Assembly: GCA_050179685.1 (NCBI GenBank)
Contig: JBFXEW010000014.1
Coordinates: 57,774 to 121,773, forward strand
Direction of reading: 5' to 3'
DNA: 64,000 bases
From: GWE2-40-63 sp050179685
Lineage (GTDB): Bacteria; Bacteroidota; Bacteroidia; Bacteroidales; SZUA-534
Below, piece by piece: positions 8,163 to 16,362 of the stretch. The first letter of the stretch is position 1. The number at the start of each line of letters is the position of its first letter. Made by a program: the position numbers and the translations under genes. Below the pieces are notes generated by a model. That model was not told the DNA's origin. It saw only the letters and a program-made list of their open reading frames with translations, and did no database searches.

Positions 8163-8639
8163 TTACCACGACAGTTTTTCCCATCCCACCCGGTCGAGGA
8201 ACGATTGAATGCTGTATTCCAACTCTTTCAACGATTCAGGAGCCCCGTAATAATCCTTTACTTTCTTTTCTTTCCCATCTTTAAAAAAGTAAACATAGCG
8301 GGTTAATAATTCGGGAGTGTCGCTGGTATATTCGTCGTTAAAATCGAAAAAGTTTGCTTCGTTAAACGATTGTATTAGGCTGTTAAACTCTTTATCAGTT
8401 AAGGTACGCATGTATTTCCCGGTTTTATCGAGATTGCGTATTCCGTTGAGGTACATTTGTTTGTTTGAGTAGAGTTCGATGGAATATTCGGGTTCTGTGG
8501 TACTGTTTTCGGCAGATTGGGAATACGAAATAAGCAGGGTAGCTTTTTCGTTACTGTCGGCCGAAGTGCTTTTATTTGTAGTTCCGCACGAAACCATGAA
8601 CTGCACTAAGAGTAATACAAAAACTATTTTCTTAATCAT
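8163..8639 (-). CDS. Small lipoprotein, DUF6438-like
   Basis: A 158-residue predicted lipoprotein: MIKKIVFVLLLVQFMVSC ends in a lipobox cysteine at residue 18. The mature part has the pattern ISYSQSAENSTTEPEYSIELYSNKQMYLNGIRNLDKTGKYMRTLTDKEF, followed by a 'YYGAPESLKELEYSIQSFLD' ending, which resembles the DUF6438 family (recalled, not searched). Function is unknown. The ATG at 8639 is chosen over the in-frame one at 8666 because the signal peptide begins there. A near-consensus -7 box (CATCTTTG on the reverse strand, 8664-8671, one mismatch) lies just upstream and overlaps the longer frame. It is the first gene of a two-gene unit with sfsA. Confidence 0.75.
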   Translation of the reverse strand: MIKKIVFVLLLVQFMVSCGTTNKSTSADSNEKATLLISYSQSAENSTTEPEYSIELYSNKQMYLNGIRNLDKTGKYMRTLTDKEFNSLIQSFNEANFFDFNDEYTSDTPELLTRYVYFFKDGKEKKVKDYYGAPESLKELEYSIQSFLDRVGWEKLSW

Positions 8640-8718
8640 TTTAGTTGAGTTTATTATAATGCTCAAAGATGCAGAATAAAAATTTTATTCACAACAGGTT
8701 TTCCGGCAGGTTGCGCAA

Positions 8719-9621
8719 CTACGCATAAGCTTGTTGTGTGTTGGTTTTTATAAAACCTTGCTTCGATTTTGCTTTTAGTTTGCCAAGGGAGCCCTGGCGT
8801 ACCGTATATTTTATGAATACAAAAAAGAGCATGGTGAATTTTTGAAAGTTGGAGATGCGTATTCGTTGGTATTTAAGTTTTTCGGCGGGAGTACGCTTTA
8901 TTTTTTTTAAGAGTTGCCAATAATACGAATAGGCCAGAAAAACCCCGAACCTTGAATTTAAAGGCAGATTGGCAATTCCTTGAAGCGCCTGATTAAAGTC
9001 GGAATCAATGTCGGTTTCAATGTGTTTTTTATCGGTTTCAGTAAACAATTTGAAATCAATCGATGGAAAATAGGTTCGTCCGCGTTCATCGTAATCGACT
9101 TCAATGTCGCGTAAGAAATTCACTTTTTGAAAAGCTTCGCCCAATTTGCGGGCCGGATGTTCCAAATCGGCGTATAACTCAGGTTTTTCGTGACAAAACA
9201 CGCGCAAGCACATTAAACCCACCACTTCGGCTGAACCATAGATATAGTTTTTGTATTCGTTTTCGTTAAAGCGGGTTTTACTTAAATCGACCGCCATGCT
9301 GTCTAAAAACGAGTCGATTAAATGATGCTCAATTTTGTAGGTGTTAACAGCCCACTGAAAACTATGAATAATAGGATTGGTACTAATGCCCTGTTCAATA
9401 GCCTGAAAGGTGTCGTTTCTGAATTGTTTCAGCATCATTTCCTGGTTGTGATCGAAAAAGGTATCCACAATTTCGTCAGCAAAGCGCACAAAACCATAAA
9501 TGGCGTATATGGCCCGGCGAATCGATTTATCGAGTAAACCAACGCCCAAAGAAAAAGACGTACTGTAATTATTTGTGGTTTCCTTACTGCATTGCAGTGC
9601 ATTTTCAAGATACAGATCCAT
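8719..9621 (-). CDS. crtB: Phytoene synthase
   Basis: A 300-residue squalene/phytoene synthase family enzyme; it joins two geranylgeranyl diphosphates to phytoene, the first committed step of C40 carotenoids. The two Mg-diphosphate sites are visible: GFVRFADEIVDTFFD in the first quarter and VNFLRDIEVDYDERGRTYFP in the middle. The substrate-flap segment YSTSFSLGVGLL is also typical of CrtB. The ATG at 9621 (MDLYLENALQCSKE) is preferred; the longer frame would need a TTG at 9642. With this start the gene overlaps the end of crtI by 17 bases, so translation is probably coupled. A C30 role (dehydrosqualene) cannot be excluded by sequence alone, but the crtI partner makes C40 more likely. Confidence 0.92.
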   Translation of the reverse strand: MDLYLENALQCSKETTNNYSTSFSLGVGLLDKSIRRAIYAIYGFVRFADEIVDTFFDHNQEMMLKQFRNDTFQAIEQGISTNPIIHSFQWAVNTYKIEHHLIDSFLDSMAVDLSKTRFNENEYKNYIYGSAEVVGLMCLRVFCHEKPELYADLEHPARKLGEAFQKVNFLRDIEVDYDERGRTYFPSIDFKLFTETDKKHIETDIDSDFNQALQGIANLPLNSRFGVFLAYSYYWQLLKKIKRTPAEKLKYQRIRISNFQKFTMLFFVFIKYTVRQGSLGKLKAKSKQGFIKTNTQQAYA

Positions 9622-11092
9622 AGTTTTTAAGAATTTGTTCAACGGTTAGCTTTGCACTAATCATGGCCATGGGTAATCCGGTTCCGGGAATGGTTGAGGC
9701 ACCGGTATAAAATACGTTGGCGAATTTTTCGTCGTGATTTTTTGGGCGGAACCAGGCCATTTGCTTTAAGCTGTGGCCGAGTCCTAATCCGCTTCCTTTG
9801 TATAAATTAAAGCTGGTTTCCCATTCATCGGGAGCTATTATGGTACGCGTTCGTATGCTCGATTTAATTTTGTATCCAGTAATTTCTTCAAAATCGTCGA
9901 TAATGGCATCGGCAAATTGTTCTTTGTTGCTCCAGTCGGGGCGCATTCTGAGATCGGGAACCGGACAAAGAAAAAACAAGGCTTCGCCATCGGCCGGGGC
10001 AGCATCGGAATTGTTTTTCGACGGGATGTTTACATAATAGTAAGGTTTATCGGTTTCAAAATGTTCGGTGTAAACCTTATTGGCGTATTCTTTAAAATTA
10101 TTTCCTAAAAAGTAATTGTGTTGCCCCAGTTTGTCCAGTTTTCCTTCAATACCCACATACATAGTAAATGGAGCCATGGTCCATTGCATTTTGTCGAGTT
10201 TTGGTTCCGCAAACTGCTTTCGCTTAAAGATGGAACCTCTGAAATGGGCTGCATCGCTGTTAATAACAAATACATCGGACTGCCATTTCTTGCCTGTAGT
10301 ATCGGTAAGAAACTCCAACTGATTGTTTTCGTTGGTGTGGTATCCTACAATTTCAGTGTTGTAATGAAATTTCACCCCTTTTTCGGTAAGATAGTTCACC
10401 AAACCTTCAACAATGTTGTACATGCCGCCTTTAACGTTGTGGTAGCCATCGTGAATAAACTCGGTGTATGATAACAGGGTGTAAATTGCGGGTGTGTTAA
10501 AGGGCGTGCCTCCAAGGAAAAAAGCTACCAGCGATAATATTTCTTTTACTTCATTACTGGTGAAATGCTTTTCGAGTTCCTGCCAGAAGGTGCGGAAAAG
10601 CTTTGGAAGGTGTTTGGGCGGAACACGCATCATGGCCCAAACATAGCTGTAAAAATTATTAAAATTGCGTTTTACAATGCTGTCGATGGTGTCGTGAAAA
10701 AGCTCGCCGGCACCTTCAATATAGTTTTTAAATTTTTGTTCAAAGTTTGGTTCTATTTCATTAAACTGTTCGGCCAGTTTTTCGGGTTCCCGGAATAATT
10801 GGTATTGTTTTTTGGTATCCCTGAAGAAAACATGGTACAACGGATTAAGTTCCTGAAACTCAAAAAGTGGTTTAATGTTACAGTCGCGCAGCAGTTCATT
10901 AAACTCATAGCTCATACTAAAAAAGGTTGGCGCCAAATCGAAGGTGTACCCCGCTGATTTTAACTGATTCAACCTTCCGCCTGGTTGATGGTATTTTTCA
11001 ACCATCTCAACTTTATAACCCTGATTAACAAGCCTTACGGCTGACGACAAACCTGCAAGACCAGTACCAACTATGAGTATTTTTTTTTCCAT
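9605..11092 (-). CDS. crtI: Phytoene desaturase (CrtI type)
   Basis: A 495-residue FAD-dependent carotenoid desaturase that converts phytoene stepwise to lycopene or neurosporene at the membrane. The N-terminal dinucleotide-binding motif is ILIVGTGLAGLSSAVRLVNQGYKVEMVEK, followed by PGGRLNQLKSAGYTFDLAPTFF, and the C-terminal FAD/carotenoid signature is FYTGASTIPGTGLPMAMISAKL. Length matches CrtI. It is the first gene of a crtI-crtB unit and starts 95 bases from the divergent crtD-like gene. The in-frame antisense open frames over this gene are shadows. The number of desaturation steps it performs is not visible from sequence. Confidence 0.93.
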   Translation of the reverse strand: MEKKILIVGTGLAGLSSAVRLVNQGYKVEMVEKYHQPGGRLNQLKSAGYTFDLAPTFFSMSYEFNELLRDCNIKPLFEFQELNPLYHVFFRDTKKQYQLFREPEKLAEQFNEIEPNFEQKFKNYIEGAGELFHDTIDSIVKRNFNNFYSYVWAMMRVPPKHLPKLFRTFWQELEKHFTSNEVKEILSLVAFFLGGTPFNTPAIYTLLSYTEFIHDGYHNVKGGMYNIVEGLVNYLTEKGVKFHYNTEIVGYHTNENNQLEFLTDTTGKKWQSDVFVINSDAAHFRGSIFKRKQFAEPKLDKMQWTMAPFTMYVGIEGKLDKLGQHNYFLGNNFKEYANKVYTEHFETDKPYYYVNIPSKNNSDAAPADGEALFFLCPVPDLRMRPDWSNKEQFADAIIDDFEEITGYKIKSSIRTRTIIAPDEWETSFNLYKGSGLGLGHSLKQMAWFRPKNHDEKFANVFYTGASTIPGTGLPMAMISAKLTVEQILKNYGSVS

Positions 11093-11187
11093 TCGTTTAT
11101 TTTATGAATAAATTCATGTTTGTTAAAACCAAAAGCACTTTAAAATGTTTAATAAAAATAAAAAAAAATTAAACAAAAACAACAAAC
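11093..11187. promoter_or_regulatory. Divergent promoter region of the carotenoid locus
   Basis: The 95 bases between crtI and the crtD-like gene are over 80% A+T. They contain a perfect inverted repeat ATGAAT-AA-ATTCAT (11104-11117) close to the crtI start, a good candidate operator. No exact TAnnTTTG box was found in either direction; the nearest is CATGTTTG at 11115-11122 (one mismatch) facing crtD. Confidence 0.45.
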
Positions 11188-12660
11188 ATGCAAAAAATCA
11201 TCGTTATCGGGGCTGGAATAGGAGGACTGGCATCGGCAATACGAATGGCGGTTAAAGGTTTTCAGGTTACGGTCCTTGAAACATCCGATAAGCCCGGTGG
11301 TAAAATTAGCGAAATCAGACAAGGGGATTATCGCTGGGATACAGGGCCATCGTTATTAACCTTGCCCGAATTGGCTCGTGAACTATTTACACTTGCCGGC
11401 GAAAACCCTGACGATTATTTCCAGGTTGAGCAAGTCGATCCGATTTGTACTTATTTCTATCCCGATGGGACAAATTTTAACGCGCATGCCAATGCGGAGG
11501 ATTTTGCATCAGAAATGGAACAGAAAACGGGAGAGTCGGCATCGCGCATTTTAAAATTTTTGGCCAGGTATCGTCGTTTGTTTGAAATTGCTGCCCCTGT
11601 ATTTTTGTTTAATTCGTTTCATAAAATAAAAAACTTTAACAAGCCTGAGTTTAAACGCACCTTGTTGCATTTGCATAAACTTGATGCCTGGCTTACCATG
11701 AATTCACGCAACAGCAAATGGTTTAAAACCGTATATGCGCGGCAATTGTTTAACCGCTATGCTACTTACAATGGTTCCAACCCGTTCGAAACCCCGGCAA
11801 CTTTAAATATGATAGCCCATTTGGAGCATAATTTGGGCGGCTACTTACCTAAAAAAGGAATGTATCAATTGGTTGAGGCAGTTTACCGGCTGGCTTTAAA
11901 ACTTGGGGTTTCTTTCCATTTTAACACAAAAGTTACGCGTATTTTGTATGAGGGGAAACAGGTTAAAGGTGTTGAAAGTAACCAGCAAAACTGGCTGGCC
12001 GATGTAGTAATTTCAAATACCGATGCAAGAAGTTTTTATCACCATTTGATGCCCGGGGTAGCAAAGCCGAATGCTGTTAAAGCAAAGCCTTTGTCGAGTT
12101 CGGGGATAATTTTTTATTGGGGAGTTACTAAACTATCGCCCAGGCTGGGAGTTCATAATATTTTGTTTAGCGATAATTACGAAGCTGAATTCGATGCAAT
12201 TTTTAAGGAAAAGAATCTGTATTCCGATCCAACCATTTATATATATATCAGTTCGAAACAAATACCTGGCGATGCGCCTACGGGTTCCGAAAATTGGTTT
12301 GTAATGATTAATACACCAGCCGATTATGGGCAGAATTGGAACGATTTATTAGCCATTGCCCGGCAACGGGTAATTTCAAAAATTAATAAACAGTTTCAGA
12401 TTCAAATTGAAAACTACATTGTTTCGGAGCATGTTGCCACGCCATTAACCATTGAGCAGAAAACCGGTTCGTGGCAGGGTTCACTTTATGGCAATGCATC
12501 GAATGGATTGTTCAGTGCATTTAACCGGCATGCAAACTTTAGTCGTAAGTTTAAAAACCTTTATTTTGTTGGTGGCAGTGTTCATCCCGGAGGTGGAATT
12601 CCTTTGTGTTTATGCAGCGCAAAAATTGTAGATGATTTAATTGCTGATGCACGAACCTGA
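11188..12660 (+). CDS. crtD: Second carotenoid desaturase, CrtD-like (hydroxycarotenoid 3,4-desaturase)
   Basis: A 490-residue FAD-dependent desaturase, a paralogue of the divergent crtI. N-terminal motif: IIVIGAGIGGLASAIRMAVKGFQVTVLE, then PGGKISEIRQGDYRWDTGPSLLTLPEL. The C-terminal signature LYFVGGSVHPGGGIPLCLCSAKIV matches the CrtD/CrtN subgroup better than CrtI. CrtD acts on 1-hydroxylated carotenoids, adding a 3,4 double bond; the CruF-like hydratase next door would make exactly that substrate. It opens a five-gene unit (desaturase, hydratase, acyltransferase, glycosyltransferase, photolyase). The exact substrate is inferred; a CrtI-like or oxidase role (as with staphyloxanthin CrtP) is possible. 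Confidence 0.8.
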   Translation: MQKIIVIGAGIGGLASAIRMAVKGFQVTVLETSDKPGGKISEIRQGDYRWDTGPSLLTLPELARELFTLAGENPDDYFQVEQVDPICTYFYPDGTNFNAHANAEDFASEMEQKTGESASRILKFLARYRRLFEIAAPVFLFNSFHKIKNFNKPEFKRTLLHLHKLDAWLTMNSRNSKWFKTVYARQLFNRYATYNGSNPFETPATLNMIAHLEHNLGGYLPKKGMYQLVEAVYRLALKLGVSFHFNTKVTRILYEGKQVKGVESNQQNWLADVVISNTDARSFYHHLMPGVAKPNAVKAKPLSSSGIIFYWGVTKLSPRLGVHNILFSDNYEAEFDAIFKEKNLYSDPTIYIYISSKQIPGDAPTGSENWFVMINTPADYGQNWNDLLAIARQRVISKINKQFQIQIENYIVSEHVATPLTIEQKTGSWQGSLYGNASNGLFSAFNRHANFSRKFKNLYFVGGSVHPGGGIPLCLCSAKIVDDLIADART

Positions 12661-12713
12661 TTTTTACGTAACTTACCCAGGTAAACACTATTTGTTAATT
12701 AATACATAATGGC

Positions 12714-13358
12714 ATGAAATTGATTCCGGCAGTGAATAAAGTACAGCGGTTTCTGATAATTTTCTATTTAATTGGCTCTTTAGGATTTATGCTGCCTTTT
12801 ACCAGCTCTTTTTTTATTCAGCTTATTCCCCTGGCGCTTTTGCTAAATGTTTTTTTACTGGTTTATTTTCATAAGCCGCAACGTTTACAAAACTATGCTG
12901 TTATGATTCTGGTAGCTGTATTGGGTTTTGCTATTGAAGTAGTTGGAGTTAAAACCGGTGTTCTGTTTGGTAATTATTACTACGGAACGGCATTGGGACC
13001 AAAACTAATGGGAGTTCCTTTACTAATTGGAGTTAATTGGTTTTTTTTAACCTATGCAGCCACTTTAATTGCAGGCAAAATAGTTGGGAATACCATTGTT
13101 AAAATACTCTTAGCTTCCGCAATGGTGGTAGTTTATGATTTTGTTATGGAGCCGGTGGCCGTTTATACCGGAATGTGGTATTGGACCGAGGGAAAAATTC
13201 CGACGCAAAACTACCTGATGTGGTTTATTACGGCAGCTTTTTTTGTTTTTTTATTTTCAAGGTTTGCCAAAGGCAGTCGAAACCCATTGGCCTTGCCCAT
13301 TTTGGTTTTGCAGTTTTTGTTTTTTGCAGCCTTGCATTTATTCATTGCCTATTATTAA
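12714..13358 (+). CDS. cruF: Carotenoid 1,2-hydratase-type membrane protein (CruF/DUF422)
   Basis: A 214-residue integral membrane protein with about seven hydrophobic helices. The family marks are VLGFAIEVVGVKTGVLFGNYYYGTALGPKLMGVPLLIGVNWFFLTYA, where the acidic residue and the FG-Y-Y pattern are conserved, and VVVYDFVMEPVAVYTGMWYW with its D..E pair. CruF adds water across the terminal double bond of an acyclic carotenoid end, giving a tertiary 1-hydroxyl. It lies 53 bases after the crtD-like gene and 3 bases before the acyltransferase, so it is firmly within the operon. Hydratase activity is established for relatives (CruF); in this organism it is inferred. Confidence 0.82.
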   Translation: MKLIPAVNKVQRFLIIFYLIGSLGFMLPFTSSFFIQLIPLALLLNVFLLVYFHKPQRLQNYAVMILVAVLGFAIEVVGVKTGVLFGNYYYGTALGPKLMGVPLLIGVNWFFLTYAATLIAGKIVGNTIVKILLASAMVVVYDFVMEPVAVYTGMWYWTEGKIPTQNYLMWFITAAFFVFLFSRFAKGSRNPLALPILVLQFLFFAALHLFIAYY

Positions 13359-13361
13359 GGT

Positions 13362-13985
13362 ATGTTAGCTCCAAAACATAGTGCCTGGTGCATAAAACTA
13401 CTTAATTGGTACAGTGCCAGTGCCATAAAACGGCATTTTACCGACGTTAAACTCATTGGCGAAATTCTAAACCCAAACCGGTCGCTATTAGTTATCGGTA
13501 ATCACACCAGTTGGTGGGACGGGTTTTGGATGCTTCATCTGAATAAAAAGATTTTACACAAAAAGTTTCATTTAATGATGCTTGAAAAAGAACTGGAAAA
13601 GCGGAAGTTTTTTAACTACTGTGGGGCTTATTCCATTAATCCGGGGCATTTTTCTATAAGGCAATCGTTAAGTACAACCCACGAATTGCTTTCCGCTAAT
13701 GAAAACCTGGTTGTTTTTTATCCCGAAGGAAAAATAAACGCATCGACAAGCGTTCCCAAAAAATTTCAACCCGGAATTGGAACTTTACTAAAACAGGCTC
13801 CGGCCCAGGCCCAAATTCTTTTTACCGTTTGTTTAACCGATTATTTCAGTCAACAAAAACCAACGCTATATATTTATTTTAAAGAAGTTTCTTTTAAGGA
13901 AGTTGAAACGCTGGAAACATTGGAGGAGCGTTACAATAGTTTTTATAATGCCAGTGTTCAAACCCAAAATAAATGGAGCACATGA
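13362..13985 (+). CDS. PlsC-family acyltransferase, probably carotenoid-glycoside acyltransferase
   Basis: A 207-residue member of the lysophospholipid/glycerol acyltransferase superfamily. The catalytic HX4D motif is VIGNHTSWWDGFW and the later substrate-binding block is VVFYPEGKINASTSVPKKF. Shorter than classical PlsC enzymes and without an obvious membrane anchor. Its place between the hydratase and the glycosyltransferase, with 3 bases before it and a 4-base ATGA overlap after it, points to esterification of the sugar on a carotenoid glycoside, as CruD does in green sulfur bacteria and CrtO in staphyloxanthin synthesis. A role in phospholipid synthesis is less likely given the context. 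Confidence 0.8.
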   Translation: MLAPKHSAWCIKLLNWYSASAIKRHFTDVKLIGEILNPNRSLLVIGNHTSWWDGFWMLHLNKKILHKKFHLMMLEKELEKRKFFNYCGAYSINPGHFSIRQSLSTTHELLSANENLVVFYPEGKINASTSVPKKFQPGIGTLLKQAPAQAQILFTVCLTDYFSQQKPTLYIYFKEVSFKEVETLETLEERYNSFYNASVQTQNKWST

Positions 13986-15064
13986 TTTATTTGGCTTTCA
14001 TCTATCTGGTTTTTTTGGTTTTGCGTTTGATAGTTTTAGCCGTCAATTTTTTTTGGAGACCTTACCTTAAGAAAGCTACCTATACCGGAACAAAAACCGT
14101 AAGCGTGCTTATTCCGGCACGCAACGAGGCTGTAACCTTGCCGCTGCTGTTTGGAAAATTATTGGCACAAACCCATGCTCCAGTGGAAATTCTGGTTTAC
14201 GACGATGATTCGGACGATAACACCTGGGAAGTACTGCAATTATTTGCATCTATCTCAAAAGTTATTAAACCCATAAAAGGTGAAAAACTGCCCGCTGGCT
14301 GGCTGGGCAAGAATCATGCATGTTATCAATTGGCAAAGCAGGCCAGGGGCAATTACTTTTTGTTTTTAGATGCTGATGTAACTCCCGAACCCGAATTAAT
14401 TGAACGTGCTTTAGTTTTTGCTGAAAAAAAGCAACTGGCTTTATTAAGCCTGTTTCCCGAACAAGAAACACTGACCCTGGGCGAGAAAGTTACGGTTCCC
14501 ATTATGTTGCAGATTCTTTTAAGTTTGCTGCCTTTACCCTTAGTTTATTTTAGTCACAAACCCTCACTGGCTGCGGCAAATGGTCAGTTTATGCTTTTCG
14601 ATGCCGGTGTGTACCGGAAATTGCAACCCCACGCCTGGGTTAAGAAAAGTCCGGTGGAGGATATTCAGATTATCCGTTTTTATAAAAAGCTTCACCTAAG
14701 AGTCGCTACCTTATTGGGAAACGGTACTATTAAATGCCGGATGTACAGCATTTACCACGAAGCGCTCCGGGGTTTTTCGAAAAATTTCACTGCATTTTTC
14801 GGGTACAGCAACCTTTTTTTAATACTGTATTTATTCATCACAACTTTTGGATGGATAGCTTTGTTTTGGCTTCCACCAGTGGGTTTAGCACTTGGTTTGG
14901 CCGGAATACTATTGCTGGTGATGCTTCGTAACCGAATTACAAAAAGCCCCTGGCAGCACTTGTTCTTAGTTCCGCTTCAACAACTAAATTACTGGGTTAT
15001 GGCTTATTATTCGCTGTGGGGGAAGAAAAAAAATCTTTTAACATGGAAAAACAGGAAAATATAA
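13982..15064 (+). CDS. Family 2 glycosyltransferase, probably carotenoid glycosyltransferase
   Basis: A 360-residue membrane-associated GT-A enzyme. It has an N-terminal hydrophobic helix (MIYLAFIYLVFLVLRLIVLAV), the nucleotide-sugar fold VSVLIPARNEAVTLPLLFGKL, the DDD-type acidic motif LVYDDDSDDNT and FLFLDADVTPEPE, then a QxxRW-like region replaced by PVEDIQIIRFYKKL, and C-terminal membrane helices (about 280-320). This layout is shared by CruC/CruG and CrtQ-type carotenoid glycosyltransferases. Start: the ATG at 13982 overlaps the upstream stop as ATGA, a classic coupling, so it is preferred over the one at 13973. It overlaps the photolyase start by 22 bases. Confidence 0.82.
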   Translation: MIYLAFIYLVFLVLRLIVLAVNFFWRPYLKKATYTGTKTVSVLIPARNEAVTLPLLFGKLLAQTHAPVEILVYDDDSDDNTWEVLQLFASISKVIKPIKGEKLPAGWLGKNHACYQLAKQARGNYFLFLDADVTPEPELIERALVFAEKKQLALLSLFPEQETLTLGEKVTVPIMLQILLSLLPLPLVYFSHKPSLAAANGQFMLFDAGVYRKLQPHAWVKKSPVEDIQIIRFYKKLHLRVATLLGNGTIKCRMYSIYHEALRGFSKNFTAFFGYSNLFLILYLFITTFGWIALFWLPPVGLALGLAGILLLVMLRNRITKSPWQHLFLVPLQQLNYWVMAYYSLWGKKKNLLTWKNRKI

Positions 15065-16347
15065 ACCTATTCTGGTTTCGTCGCGATTTACGTTTGACAG
15101 ATAATACCGGGCTTTACCAAGCGCTAAAATCAGCAAACAAGGTACAGCCACTTTTTATTTTTGATTCAGATATTCTTGATGATTTAAGCGAAAAGCACGA
15201 CAGAAGAGTCAGCTTTATTTATGAAACTATCGCCGGTTTAAAAAAGGAGTTGGTAGCCTTGGGAAGCGATTTGTGGGTTTTTTATGGAAAACCCCGGGAG
15301 GTTTTTGAAAAACTGATGCATGAGCACCAAATAACTTCGGTTTTTGTTAACCACGATTACGAGCCTTATGCCATTAAGCGTGATACTCAAATAAAGGAAT
15401 TATGTGAAATACAGGGTGCATCTTTTTTAAGTTTTAAAGATCAGGTAATTTTTGAAAAAGATGAGGTAGTTAAAGCCGACAACAAACCGTATACCGTTTT
15501 TACGCCTTACATGCGACAATGGAAAATTAAGCTGACTGCCATTCCAATAATGGAAACGAATCCTGCCAATTTTTTTTCCTCTTTGAATCGTGTAAAGCAG
15601 GTGCAAAACCTGATACCCATGGCTGCGCTTGGTTTTCAGTTAACAGCCCATGGGGTAGGATTTCCCTTAACCGATGAAACAAGCATAAAAAATTACCACC
15701 TAACCCGTAACGATTTGTCGCTCGAAGCCGGAACAACGCAGGTGTCGGTACATTTACGCTTTGGAACTCTAAGCATCAGGCAACTGGTAAAAAAAGCATT
15801 GGCCTGGAACGAGACTTATTTAAACGAATTAATTTGGCGCGAGTTTTACATGCAAATTCTCTGGCATTTTCCGCAGGTGGTAACGCAAAGTTTTAAACCA
15901 GCTTACGACAACATTCCTTGGAATACCAGTTCAGCTGATTTTGAAAAATGGTGTCAGGCAAAAACGGGCTATCCGATTGTTGATGCGGCCATGAACCAGC
16001 TTTTGCAAACCGGGCAAATGCACAATCGGGCGCGAATGATTGTGGCCAGTTTTTTAACCAAGCATTTATTGATAGACTGGCGTAAGGGAGAAGCTTTTTT
16101 TGGTCAGCATTTAACCGATTATGATCTTAGCAGTAATAACGGAGGTTGGCAGTGGGCTGCTGGTTCAGGTTGCGATGCGGCTCCTTATTTTCGTATTTTC
16201 AATCCTTATACCCAGGCCGAGAAGTTCGATGCACAGGTAATTTATATCAATCGCTGGGGCGGAAACCAGGGCCTGGAGCCTATGATTGCGCATCAACAAG
16301 CATGCGAGCGGTGTTTAAATGTTTATAAAAAAGCACTCAACCAGTAA
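15043..16347 (+). CDS. phrB: Cryptochrome/photolyase family DNA photolyase
   Basis: A 434-residue class I photolyase, which uses FADH- and blue light to split UV-induced pyrimidine dimers. The N-terminal antenna domain starts INLFWFRRDLRLTDNTGLYQAL. The FAD and DNA-binding C-terminal half shows LNELIWREFYMQILWHFP, TGYPIVDAAMNQLLQTGQMHNRARMIVASFLTKHLLIDWRKGEAFF and DYDLSSNNGGWQWAAGSGCDAAPYFRIFNP, all diagnostic. The ATG at 15043 lies inside the glycosyltransferase end, so it is the last gene of the carotenoid operon. Photolyase and carotenoids are both light-damage protection, so joint expression makes sense. Confidence 0.95.
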   Translation: MEKQENINLFWFRRDLRLTDNTGLYQALKSANKVQPLFIFDSDILDDLSEKHDRRVSFIYETIAGLKKELVALGSDLWVFYGKPREVFEKLMHEHQITSVFVNHDYEPYAIKRDTQIKELCEIQGASFLSFKDQVIFEKDEVVKADNKPYTVFTPYMRQWKIKLTAIPIMETNPANFFSSLNRVKQVQNLIPMAALGFQLTAHGVGFPLTDETSIKNYHLTRNDLSLEAGTTQVSVHLRFGTLSIRQLVKKALAWNETYLNELIWREFYMQILWHFPQVVTQSFKPAYDNIPWNTSSADFEKWCQAKTGYPIVDAAMNQLLQTGQMHNRARMIVASFLTKHLLIDWRKGEAFFGQHLTDYDLSSNNGGWQWAAGSGCDAAPYFRIFNPYTQAEKFDAQVIYINRWGGNQGLEPMIAHQQACERCLNVYKKALNQ

Positions 16348-16362
16348 AATATTTACCCCGAT

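Noticed and set aside
10118..10471. Forward open frame of 117 codons inside crtI
   Set aside because: Antisense shadow of crtI with no promoter and no credible protein features.
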